This document shows, piece after piece, positions 1 through 17,193 of a stretch of DNA of 64,000 nucleotides. The notes beneath the pieces are model-generated. The model did no database searches. It saw nothing but the letters and a program-made list of their open reading frames with translations, and was not told where the DNA came from. The stretch lies in the NCBI GenBank assembly GCA_023376005.1, contig CM042138.1:94202656-94266655 (forward strand), written 5' to 3'. The translations under genes and the position numbers were made by a program. Each line of letters begins with the position of its first letter. The first letter of the stretch is position 1. The DNA comes from Doryteuthis pealeii (taxonomy: Eukaryota > Mollusca > Cephalopoda > Myopsida > Loliginidae).

Positions 1-297
1 ATTAGTATTATTTGTATTATTCGGACTATTGTCATCATCTCCATTGTTATCTGTACAACGTTTCGGCCGATGTGCCATCCGGCCTCCATCAGGTATTTCT
101 TGTCGGACTCGACAAGAAGGTTCCCGATTACGACAAGAAGGCTTCCGAATTCGAAAAGATGGTTCCCGAGTCCGAGAAGGTTCCAGAGTCCAACAAGAAA
201 TACCTAAAGAAGGCCGGAGGGCATATCGGCCGAAACGTTGTACAGATAATAATGAAGATGGGACAATAGTCCGAATAATACAAATAATACTAAATCA
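1..297. repeat. Palindromic Penelope-type terminal element, left edge at window start
   Basis: Two long arms are inverted copies of each other (about 2-95 against 205-290). Each arm holds a GGCC-flanked GAAACGTTGTAC segment, and the centre has degenerate direct repeats of a GAAGGTTCC-type unit. Related single arms occur near 3.8, 4.85, 28.85, 42.1 and 62.7 kb. The pattern CTGAWGRAGGCC...GGCCGAAAC resembles hammerhead-like termini of Penelope elements, but here the core is mutated (CTAAAGA in one arm, CTGATGG in the other). Confidence 0.6.
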
Positions 298-484
298 GTT
301 TTACTTTTACCTATGCCAAGCATTGAGTTTATTTCTTTTCCATTCATTTCATAGACTGTAAATATCTATGTAAAGCCCCCCCCCACACACACACACGCAC
401 ACACTGATCAATCGATTGGTCACATCAAGCCTTATCACCTATATGGTTGTCTCGACCCTATCTCAAGCATTATGTATATTTGTC

Positions 485-1410
485 TTAAACAAAGAAATAG
501 TCAAGAACTTAAATTCAGTTCAGTTTCAGTTCTCCGGCAAGATCCTAGCGTTTTTTGTTTTTTTTTTTGTTTTTGGGTTTTTTTTAATAGATTGAAAATT
601 CTGAAGTCCAACTAGCTTTACACTGCTTAAAACTACATAGAGTACTGATATATTTGTTGTTATTGTGTACAATGTAAGTTTTATCCTGTTAGTCCTTTTA
701 TCGCAACGGAAGCCGAATATATGCTCCACACCACAACCAGCGGAATCACCTCCCGCCTTAAGTAACAACAACGAACCAAAAATAAATTTGTTCTTCCTGA
801 GAGCGAAGGAAATGAGATTTTATTCAGGGACATGTCAGGGAGTACAGAATACACAACATCAAAACAATCAAAATAACCCTAGACGGTTTGACATGCCGTT
901 AAAATCAACCACTCAATCAATCATATAAATGTCTTTTTATAATTTAAAAAAAAATCTGTTCTTCCTGGAGAGCAAAGGAAATGAGATCGCATTAAGTGCC
1001 GTGTCACGAAGTACAGAATACACAACATTATTTTACAATTTATTCATTCAGAGATTCAAATACAATTGAATAAAAAAAAGAATATATAAACATCAGTTAG
1101 TGGGTGACTACTTAAGCAACAGCAGGGACTGTGCGCAATATTAGGCCTGTGTGCAATATTCAAGCAAAGATTTAGTTATTTAATGCCGAAGATGTTTTTG
1201 TTTTGTTTATTCTTGTTGGGTATTCATTTCTTTTAACGCAGCGGAATCATCTCCCGCCTTAAAGGACAACAACGAATTAATGTCTATTTATAATAAAAAC
1301 AAATTTGTTCTTCGTGGAGATCGAAGGAAATGAGATTTCATTAATTGTCGTGTCACAAAGTACATAATATACAACATTAAAACAAACAAGAATTAGTCAA
1401 GAACTTAAAT
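485..1410. repeat. Direct-repeat cluster shared with 5065-5445
   Basis: Several degenerate copies of a unit containing TTGTTCTTCCTGAGAGCGAA and a later GTGTCACGAAGTACA stretch lie near 786, 953 and 1306, with a further copy near 5292. The sequence around 500-760 also recurs at 5075-5440. The two blocks flank exons 1-2 of the secreted-protein gene. No coding potential is seen and the family is unrecognised. Confidence 0.65.
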
Positions 1411-1444
1411 GACCCCCATATATATCGATTTGTAAGGGGGGAAA

Positions 1445-1740
1445 GTAAAGTAGGCGGAGTGGCCTATTGTCGGTATCAGCCAGACAGTGAGGGAGTCTAT
1501 TTCCTTTTCACTGGCACTACATCAGGGAGATTGTTTTCGAGTCTGGGTGAAGCGCCACACCCACCATCAGTTACCTACTTTACCAGCACTGATTCAATCT
1601 GTGCTACCCAGGCGCTGAGTTTGAGAGGGCCAGTATCGACCCCGCAACCTTAACATATAAAACAATTTCCTTGGTCTAGCGCTAGTGAAAAGAGGATAGA
1701 CTCCCTCGCTGTCTAGCTGATACAGATTTTAGGTCACTCC
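1445..1740 (-). repeat. tRNA-derived SINE (family S1), minus copy followed by a plus-strand tail
   Basis: The reverse complement of 1445-1655 has the S1 body and ends in a decayed B-box region (GGGCCAGTATCGACCCC on the plus strand). At 1656-1740 a plus-oriented S1 tail (CTCCTTGGTCTAGCGCTAGTG-like) follows directly, so two insertions abut head to head. Confidence 0.7.
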
Positions 1741-1756
1741 GACGACTTAGCTTACT

Positions 1757-1759
1757 TCA

Positions 1760-1802
<43 letters not shown>

Positions 1803-1830
1803 GTGTGTGTGTGTGTGTGTGTGTGTGTGT
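1757..1830. repeat. (TA)n then (GT)n microsatellite
   Basis: Pure TA dinucleotides run into TG dinucleotides. This compound microsatellite recurs in the window, often at the edges of Penelope-type and SINE insertions. Confidence 0.9.
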
Positions 1831-2224
1831 AGTCGTTTTTGTTGGTGGGTTTGCGGTAGACTTTAATAAGAAATGCCTAAACCTTCTCACCACATACCTA
1901 CGTAAAATAAATTAAGTCACTCCTACCCATCAACTCCATAATTCAAATATCCAAACACATAACAAACCTAACACACTTTAAATTCAACAACAAATACTAC
2001 CGACAAAAAGCCGGCCTCCCAATGGACAACCCACTCAGTGGCGTTCTAGCACACATCGCCAATAAACTAAACTCAGTTGAACCTCCCATAAAATTCACCT
2101 TCGAAAAAGAATCTTACAACACCTTACCGTTCCTATACACCCTACTAATGAAATCCCAAACAAACTAACCTACAAAGTTTACCGCAAACCCACCAACGAA
2201 AACGACTACATACATTTCTATTCC

Positions 2225-2230
<6 letters not shown>
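1829..2230 (+). pseudogene. Penelope-like reverse transcriptase fragment with fold-back flank
   Basis: Conceptual reading with frameshifts from about 1960 gives peptides typical of the Penelope RT: FKFNNKYYRQKAGLPM, then NPLSGVLAHIANKL, IKFTFEKESYNTLPFLYTLL and VYRKPTNENDYIHFYSH. The NTLPFLDVL-like motif and the VYRKPT...HFYSH tail are family hallmarks. The last ~35 bases (2178-2212, encoding VYRKPTNEND) reappear in inverted orientation at 1829-1862, so the fragment has folded back or been rearranged. It is not functional. Confidence 0.75.
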
Positions 2231-2267
<37 letters not shown>

Positions 2268-2269
2268 AT

Positions 2270-2377
2270 ATAATAAATATATAAAGGTTTTACATATCTA
2301 TTTATTAGGTGACAAAGGAACATTCACGACCATATTGGTTTCATGCGATGCAATCATCAGGTGAACATGTGAACATG

Positions 2378-2426
<49 letters not shown>

Positions 2427-2440
2427 AATTGCAGAATGTA
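2270..2440 (-). repeat. Penelope-type terminal fragment with hammerhead-like motif
   Basis: On the minus strand CTGATGA (2360-2354) is followed by a short GC/GC helix and GAAA (2342-2339). The segment sits between TA tracts directly downstream of the RT fragment, so it is probably the terminus of the same element. The helix is weak and ribozyme activity is doubtful. Confidence 0.4.
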
Positions 2441-2499
2441 ACGATCAAGACTTCTGTTAAAATAGCAATAATAAAGACGAAAAGTTAAATGTTTAAATA

Positions 2500-2860
2500 T
2501 TTGAATCTTTCTTTACAGCCCAACAGTAAACATTTACTCGTCTTCTTTGTGGATTCGTAACTTTAATGTTTAATTGTTGAGCACGTTCCACAAAATATCT
2601 TTCCTCTTTTTACTTGAGACTCCATGAACAATCTCAGAAGCATAAACTCCAATTCTCGGACATTGTGTACAAGGAATTTTTTGAATCTATCAGCAACCAT
2701 GTGTTTGGACTTTTTTGTAGAACGATAACCAATATTCGGCATCAAATATTGACCCTTGAATCGTCCCCTAATACGATTATCAATACGCATAGGTTTGCGC
2801 CAGTTAGGTTTCAGTTTTTTGTAACGATCTGACTGATATCTGATGAAAATCTTAGTTCGT
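2500..2860 (-). pseudogene. RPL32: Processed pseudogene of ribosomal protein L32
   Basis: Minus-strand translation from about 2855 gives [20 protein letters not shown], then [39 protein letters not shown] and [16 protein letters not shown]. This matches eukaryotic RPL32 nearly throughout ([35 protein letters not shown]). Past about 2645 the match continues only in other frames ([16 protein letters not shown], then [17 protein letters not shown]), so there are at least two frameshifts. The A-rich N-terminal end looks expanded and no intron interrupts it. An intronless, frameshifted copy of a highly expressed gene is typical of LINE-mediated retroposition. The alternative is an expressed copy with assembly indels. 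Confidence 0.88.
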
Positions 2861-3029
2861 TTTTTTTTTGTTTTTTTTTTGTTGTTTGTTTGTTGTTTTT
2901 TGCAAATTTTAGTATTTATAAAGTGTTCGTGCCATGATGAAACTTCTGATGAGGAACTCTTAACAGAAGAATCGGAAACTGGAAATCAAGATTAACTTTA
3001 TCTTTTTCTTTATTTACAGAAAAATCATC

Positions 3030-11066
<8,037 letters not shown>

Positions 11067-11119
11067 ACAACGATCACGTGACCATAACAGGTAAGCTAGT
11101 ACTAGTTGCTTGTTTTATA

Positions 11120-11126
11120 GCCATCA

Positions 11127-11170
<44 letters not shown>
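11120..11170. repeat. (TA)n(TG)n microsatellite
   Basis: Compound dinucleotide repeat in intron 4. Confidence 0.9.
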
Positions 11171-11420
11171 AACATCATTCAATAAGTCCAGTTAATACGT
11201 ACTAACCTTAAAATGGCACGTGTCAAAATTTGAGCCTAATCGGATTATTAGTTTACAAATTACAGTTATTTAAGTGAAGTACTGTTGCAAATTTTTTAAA
11301 TAATGGAAAAATCTGAATTTCCCGAAGTTGCATGAGATAGCACAGGAATTGAAGATATCAGAAGTCAGTGTATTTGAAACTAATGGCAAAAATTGCAGTG
11401 TAGGTTCAGGACTTACTGAG

Positions 11421-11425
<5 letters not shown>
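11170..11425 (+). mobile_element. Possible mariner 5' fragment
   Basis: AACATCATTCAATAAGTCCA, then TCAAAATTTGAGCC and an ATGGAAAAATCTGAATTTC start are reminiscent of mariner 5' ends and first codons. The frame is lost after about 12 codons. Low confidence. Confidence 0.3.

Positions 11426-11430
<5 letters not shown>

Positions 11431-11482
<52 letters not shown>
11431..11482. repeat. (TA)n microsatellite
   Basis: Pure TA dinucleotides. Confidence 0.9.
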
Positions 11483-11484
<2 letters not shown>

Positions 11485-11489
11485 AATTT

Positions 11490-11690
11490 TCTATTCCTTT
11501 TTCACTAGAGCTAGACCAAGGAGATTATTTTGGCGTCTGAGCGTATCCCCCCCACCTACCATCAGCTCCTCGCTTTACCGCACTATGCTACTGATACGCT
11601 GAGATGGCGAAGGCCGTCATCAAACCCGGAACCTTGTGGTTCCAAGTCGGATACTCTACTGACTGAGAGTAATAAATAATACCTACCGAT
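11490..11690 (-). repeat. tRNA-derived SINE S1, minus copy
   Basis: The plus strand shows the inverted S1 body (CACTAGAGCTAGACCAAGGA, CCACCTACCATCAGCTCC) and ends at the inverted B-box/A-box region (CCGGAACCTTGTGGTTCC, GACTGAG). Confidence 0.75.
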
Positions 11691-11694
11691 ATCC

Positions 11695-12150
11695 GTTTTT
11701 AATGCAATGTATACCAATAGAAATGTCAACATCTTGGTACATTTGCTTTAGAAAATTAAGTTGTTGTAATTAAGTTTTTTTAAATTTGTGATTGGGAGAC
11801 GACATTAAGATAAGCTCTGAGCCGTCAGTGTGCAGGGTTGAAACTACATACTTTCAGTTAGTTAAACGAAACCTGTACGCTTCGCTACACCTCCATCGCC
11901 ACTGGACTTTTAGGGGGAAAAAAAGAGTTAAATCACGAAATACCTGTGCTGAAGAGGATATTTTTAGTGGATATAGTGTGCACAGAACTAGCTCCACTTC
12001 TTGGTAATCAGAGTCAGAGAGACAGTGTGACGAATAAATTCGACAAGACTGCAAGACAAGAATACCTCAAGTGGTCTTGCTACGCGCCTGGATAACAACC
12101 CAGTTATTTCTACGTTCCCTCGTAATGTAACGTACGAGGTCTTGATTTTT
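11695..12150. other. No feature recognised
   Basis: Moderately GC-balanced intron sequence with no interpretable ORF or repeat partner elsewhere in the window. Confidence 0.4.
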
Positions 12151-12300
12151 GTCCTGCTGGGTGTCTAGCCACCCTCTTCACCAGGCATGCTTGGTGGGGT
12201 TACCGGTTTAGTTTCCGATGATCCGACTATGAAACAGGTAGTACTGGATTACATAGTACCCGTAGCGCTTTGGGCGAAAATTAGTAAGGGTGTGCTTATA
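12150..12300 (+). repeat. Dispersed repeat shared with 47460-47605
   Basis: Segments CTGCTGGGTGTCTAGCCACC, GGGGTTACCGGTTTAGTTTC and TACATAGTACCCGTAGCGCT have inverted counterparts at 47600-47470. Family unrecognised. Confidence 0.55.
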
Positions 12301-12379
12301 GACGTATATTGTAATGTTCTGTTAACATGATTTGCTAAGCGCAAATTTTGGGGAGATCATCATCTTCATCATGTCACAC

Positions 12380-12560
12380 TAGTAACACAGATATCCATGG
12401 CAATCTCTCGCCAACTTTCCCTGTCATTCATCGTTCTTGGGAGGTCCTATGCACAGCATCCAGTATCCGCACAGAGCTGGTCAATGTAGGTTTTGCTGGA
12501 CGGCCTACACTGACATGCCGATGAGCAGGTTTTCACAGGAGAATGTCACTTATGAGTTCG
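12380..12560 (-). pseudogene. LINE C-terminal fragment
   Basis: Minus reading gives RPSSKTYIDQLCADTGC, then EDLPRTMNDRESWREIAMDI, a well-known type of C-terminal end in animal non-LTR ORF2 proteins (YIDQLCxDTGx...LxxAMxDRxxWR). A second, plus-oriented fragment of the same family is at 12865-13025, with the interval holding a (TTA)n/(GTA)n tract. Confidence 0.65.
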
Positions 12561-12799
12561 TCCCCGCTTCTCCAGCATTTCTTGTTCGTCTCACTCGGAT
12601 GGTTTGTACAGCTGTCGTACAGCTGCTTTTTTGTGGGGTGTTTTTTTTACGATTTTTTTTACATTACACACAGCATTCTTGTGCAACTACCATCTAGCTT
12701 ATTCTCGAGGCGCTTCGTTAGGGTTCAAGTGGTGCAGCCATACAGTAGTACCTCGGCTTGGAAGAATTGTGGCTTTAAATTCTTTGGAGGAGAAATTTC

Positions 12800-12825
12800 G
12801 TATTATTATTATTATTATTATTATC

Positions 12826-12856
<31 letters not shown>
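12800..12856. repeat. (TTA)n and (GTA)n trinucleotide microsatellite
   Basis: Adjacent TTA and GTA runs between the two LINE fragments. Confidence 0.9.
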
Positions 12857-12864
12857 AAACGAAC

Positions 12865-13025
12865 CTGACATGCTGGGCATTGCTGGAGAAGCAAGGACAA
12901 ACTCAAAAACGACGTTCCTCTGTGGACTCCCACACATTGACACACCAATGTTGGCCGACCAGTAAAGACTTACATTCATCAATTTTGTGCAGACACTGAT
13001 GCCGTCTAGAGGACCTACCAAAAGT
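12865..13025 (+). pseudogene. LINE C-terminal fragment, plus copy
   Basis: Plus sequence around GCTGGAGAAGCAAGGACAAA and CCGTCTAGAGGACCTACC matches the inverted sequence at 12380-12600 and a shorter piece at 27690-27800. Frame broken. Confidence 0.55.
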
Positions 13026-13136
13026 GATAAACTCGACTTTGCCCCTTATTCTGCAGTTTTCTTGTTTTACTATAAACACTTACCAAATTATTTCAAACAA
13101 AAATTGATTAACGTTTCTTTTTATGTCATTTTTCAG

Positions 13137-13275
13137 CTCCAAAATTGAACTGAAAACACGGACAGCCGAAAATCAAAATGACCAGTATGATTTTTGAAAA
13201 AGGCCAAAATATGGAAAATAACAGAGAGGAACCGGTGCGTTTACGAGAATAAAAAATAAACTTAATTGATTTGCG
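13137..13275 (+). other. Exon 5 (3' UTR) with polyadenylation signals
   Basis: Acceptor CATTTTTCAG ends at 13136. AATAAA occurs at 13248-13253 and again at 13255-13260, followed by a T-rich, then GT-containing stretch. This gives a plausible transcript end for the secreted-protein gene near 13275. Confidence 0.65.
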
Positions 13276-13346
13276 CTTTTCTTTTTCTTTTTTATCTTCG
13301 TTTTGTGACGCAATGAAATGTGTTATATAGCCCTTATAACCGGGTA

Positions 13347-13351
<5 letters not shown>

Positions 13352-13387
<36 letters not shown>

Positions 13388-13470
13388 AGAGAGAGAGAGA
13401 GAGTTGATTACTCTAGTTACTTGTTGCTGACTGTTTACTGCTTCTTCTTCTTCTTCTTCTTCTTCTCTGG
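13352..13470. repeat. (GA)n and (TTC)n microsatellites
   Basis: A GA run (13352-13404) and a TTC run (about 13438-13467). Confidence 0.9.
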
Positions 13471-13689
13471 CCGACATCTTGTTGTCTAGTTGAGTTGACT
13501 TCTATCTAAGGGCTGATTTCTTCTCTTCTAATTCTTCTACTGGGCTTCTTTGGTCTAGTCATTGTTTTTATATTTAATAGCCAACAAGACTTTGTTTTTC
13601 TTGATCAAGTTTTATTAACCCATAATTCCACGTCCTTCTCCTTCCAAGCTAATGTCGATCTGATAACTAAACTAACTATTCCCACGTCT

Positions 13690-14657
13690 CGGTACTGGAG
13701 GTCAGTTGTGGGTCATCTATCTTTTTGTTATTTCTATAAACGATCTCCCGGATATGATCAAATGTTACACACAAATATTTGCATGATACAAAGATATATT
13801 CTACTGTAATAGATCAAAATGATACTGATAAAATCCAAACTGACATTAACAATCTTGTAGATCGGTCTGATAAATGGCAAATGAGATTCAATACATCTAA
13901 ATGTAAGGCACTTCACGTAGGAAGAAATAATTCAAAACATGTATACTCTAAAAATAGAAAAAATTATCTAATGAAAGAGAAATACTAAAAGTTAGAAAAA
14001 GTCCTTGGTGTGAATGTGGACCCTGAATTAAAATTTTCCAAACACATAGGAATACAAGTAAATAAAGCAAACAATATATTAGGATTAATAAGGTCATATG
14101 AATACATGGATAAAGAAATGCTGAAAAATGTATTCATTGCAATGGTAAGACCTCATTTTGAACTTGCTAATGTGGTTTGGAGTCCAAGACTAATCAAGGA
14201 CATAAAACTCATTGAGGGAGTTCAGAGGAGAGCTACTAAGGTAGTGAAGGATTTAAAAACCCTTTCGTATGAAGAAAGACTTAAGAACATTGACTTACCA
14301 AGTTTGGTTTATCGACGTACAAGAGAGGATATGATTGAAGTCTACAAATATACACATGGATTTTATTCAACGAACTTTGACCTTCTAAACATTGCTCAAA
14401 ATATCAATACCAGGGGTCATAAATTAAAACTCTTTAAAAAAAATTGTAAAGCAAATGCAAGACAAAATTATTTTACTAATAGAGTGGTGAATACATGGAA
14501 TAAACTACCATTATCAATAACGAATGCCCCATCTCTAAACTCCTTTAAGGCAATGTTAGATAATCTGTGGAAAGATTATAAATATTCTGTGTAATTAAGA
14601 TGAATGTTTATAAGGAACAGCTGACAAGTCTCAGACCGAATATACTAGCTGAAAGGA

Positions 14658-14695
<38 letters not shown>
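13690..14695 (+). pseudogene. Non-LTR retrotransposon RT, 3' part
   Basis: A degenerate start reads VISINDLPDMIKCYTQIFA, then two bases are missing where FADDTKIYS is expected, so the catalytic DD motif is disrupted. The next frame has KIQTDINNLVDRSDKWQM and FNTSKCKALHVGR. After a stop near 13987, 14010-14594 is open: VNVDPELKFSKHI, MVRPHFELANVVWSPRL, EGVQRRATKVVKDLKTLSYE, PSLVYRRTREDMIEVYKYTHG, RVVNTWNKLPLSITNAPSLN. These are standard thumb/C-terminal motifs of Jockey/CR1-like LINEs. It ends in a (TTA)n tail at 14659-14692, consistent with a 3' end. Intact C-terminal frame implies fairly recent insertion, though 5' truncated. Confidence 0.85.
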
Positions 14696-14696
<1 letters not shown>

Positions 14697-14835
14697 AAAT
14701 GTCAATCATAACTCCCAACGGTTATGGGAAACTACCCGCCTCCGCTTTTAATTTTAACGAACTTTATTTAAAATTCTAACTTACAGGTACGCTCACAATT
14801 TATGATTCTCATAAATTGTAACAAATTGGTGTGCG

Positions 14836-14864
<29 letters not shown>

Positions 14865-14869
<5 letters not shown>

Positions 14870-15055
14870 CCCTTGGGAAAGGCATGCATTCAACTACTCT
14901 CCCTCCAGCTATGGGTAAATGTAGGGCCGATTGGGCTCTTTACCCTTGGTTAGGCAACTAGTCTATAAGGAAAACTCTGAATTCAAACCTGTTAAACTCC
15001 GCTTAAGAAATTAACCTTGTGCCACATCATGTTGGTAAATAGATATTTATATGTA
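14865..15055 (+). repeat. SINE S2, 5'-truncated
   Basis: Starts within the body (ATACCCTTGGGAAAGGCATG) and continues to CTGAATTCAAACCTGTTAAA. The tRNA-like head is missing. Confidence 0.75.
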
Positions 15056-15132
15056 TAGTGATGTAGGTGAAAAATTAAGATAAGGTCCATATGGATATGC
15101 ATGTGTGTGTGTGTGTGTGTGTGTCAATGCAT

Positions 15133-15330
15133 ATGTATATTAGGGTAGGACGATTTTTCACTTTTTAAAAATATCAAATTCTCTCAAACAGTGAAAATTG
15201 TATGTTGCTATTATAAATACTGATATCAAAAACTAGATCTCTTACTTGCACCATTGTTTGAGGAAATAGCATCCAAGATCGTCAGTTAAAATGCACTAAA
15301 AATCCTTGTTGGCCCAGAAATTGGTTAGAA
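15133..15330 (+). mobile_element. Fragment of the TIR element seen at 19617-20742
   Basis: Shares TTTTTCACTTTTTAAAAATA, TATCAAATTC and AACAGTGAAAATTGTATGTT with the left end of that element, then diverges. Confidence 0.55.
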
Positions 15331-16147
15331 AATTTGGCAATTTCAATATTTAAAAACAGAATAGACAACTGAATTATCGAGTAGCATAACGTTATGGCTC
15401 TCATGTCGGAATGTAGTGATGACATGTTGATAGTAAAAAATATTTCGTGTATACATATCTCTGGACTGGTACTACTTTGAGAGGCTTGAATCTGGTTGCT
15501 GGGTTAATGTTTTGTTGATTTTGGCATTCTTTGAGTTTTGAGTCTGGAAACCAGCTTGGGATGCTGGGGGACATCTTGCCTTGTGCCATTTATAGTTTTT
15601 TAGTAATAACACAAGGCGATTTATTTGTTCTGAGATTTTTATTTTACCCCAAGTTAAAACTGCCCTGAGCGAGAGCCCACATCTCACTCAGTCAATGTCT
15701 TGTCCTAAACTCCCCTAACATTCTCACCCCTAACTCTCCCTCTCTATTCCACTTAGCCAGGTGACACTTCACGACCAGTAGAAAAAATGATTCATCCTAA
15801 AAATTTTCCATGCTAACCTACTGGTTCTTTTCATTCTCTCTCTCTCCTGTTACAATAGAAGAGACAGCCAGGATAACCCCTCTTTGGGGGTCCAGTGCAA
15901 ATGAGTTAGAATCCATGATAGAGAAGCGAATGCGTTGAGTGACATCTCACACTGACCAAAGAATGACTCACTTTACTCTTGTGTTGTTTTATTATTTTCT
16001 TGTGATGGGTTCTTCACCAGGAGCAATTGAAGAGACAACAGTGGGGGTCGGTCGATCACGGCAGACTGAGACGGAAAAGTTGAAACAAGGATGGACTCCT
16101 ACTGAGGGACCTTGCCATATTGTTACAGTTTGACAAGAACTTAAATA
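15330..16147. other. No gene recognised
   Basis: Moderate GC, short TC tracts and no repeat partner seen. Short open frames (15401-15687 minus, 15939-16133 plus) resemble no family I know. Confidence 0.45.
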
Positions 16148-16609
16148 TCTATATATTAATACTCTTGTTCCTTAATCTTCCGAGCATTATCATTTTGCAA
16201 CACCTTCTGGTTAAAATTGAAACCAGCCAAATCGGCCAAGATGAAGTACTAAAATGTAAATCCTGATTATCTGGTGTTGCTTATCCACCGAATTCTTATT
16301 TCTTATGAATGTCATCACCTCAGCTAAATAATGGATCATTCTGATTTTATTATGAAGAAAGAAAGAGAGTATGGGAAGCAGAGAGGGGGCAAACGCGCGG
16401 AAGTGATAATGCTAATCTGTTTCAATCAAATATAAGGAAAAGATGAAAAGAAGGAAAGAAAAAAAAAAGAAAAGAAAATTTTGATTGAGAGAGTTAAATC
16501 AAGACTACTATATTTTTTACATATTGAACTATTTGCAATAACTCTTAAGTAAAAATATCAAACGTAATAATTAGATTATCATACTGTTGTATATCCACGT
16601 GTTGTAGAA
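16148..16609 (+). mobile_element. Degenerate Helitron, family H3
   Basis: Begins TCTATATATTAATACTCTTG after an A and shares TTGCAACACCTTCTGGTTAA with 51795-51830 and the decayed 3' hairpin TGTTGTATATCCACGTG with 52103-52119. The expected terminal CTAG is decayed (TGTAG). Confidence 0.6.
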
Positions 16610-16976
16610 ATTGTATAGCCTGAATTAAGCTCTCTGTGGTTTTAATATATAACTGACTATAGTGCCGTTAATTATTACAAAGGAGAGGAGAATTGTTCAC
16701 ATAATAATCGCCCAATAACATATGAGGCGTTGGCATCAGCACGAGTCAATTGAACTTTTCTGACACCAAATCAAGTAGAACCATAACTTGATTAATGAGA
16801 CTTTTGACAATCTGACAAGATAAAGAGGGTGAGAGAGTGAAAAATAAGATACATACTAAATACATATTTATTTTCAAATATGTTTTGATACTGTGGATCC
16901 ATTAATCAAAACACTTAATGTCAAAATATTTGACCAAATATCAATAAATCAAACTCATTTTATTTTTCACTCTCAG

Positions 16977-17022
<46 letters not shown>

Positions 17023-17190
17023 ATATAATAGAATGGAGAATAAATGTGAAAAGTATTAGCATATGAAGGTGCTTAATGCTAAAATAACAGAGCAGGTTTA
17101 AAATCAGAGATTAAATATTATGGATTTAATATCCCATAACTGCAGTTTCATGTGTACTTGCAATCATCACAGTCAAAATGTTTTATATAT
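16610..17190. other. No gene recognised; (TA)n at 16980
   Basis: AT-rich sequence with an inverted pair near 16855-16970 (ATACATATTTATTTTC, and TTTGATTTATTGATATTTGG-like arms) and a TA microsatellite at 16980-17016. Confidence 0.45.
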
Positions 17191-17193
17191 AAA

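Noticed and set aside
2563..2790. Functional 75-residue protein from the internal Met
   Set aside because: It is the central part of the frameshifted RPL32 retrocopy.
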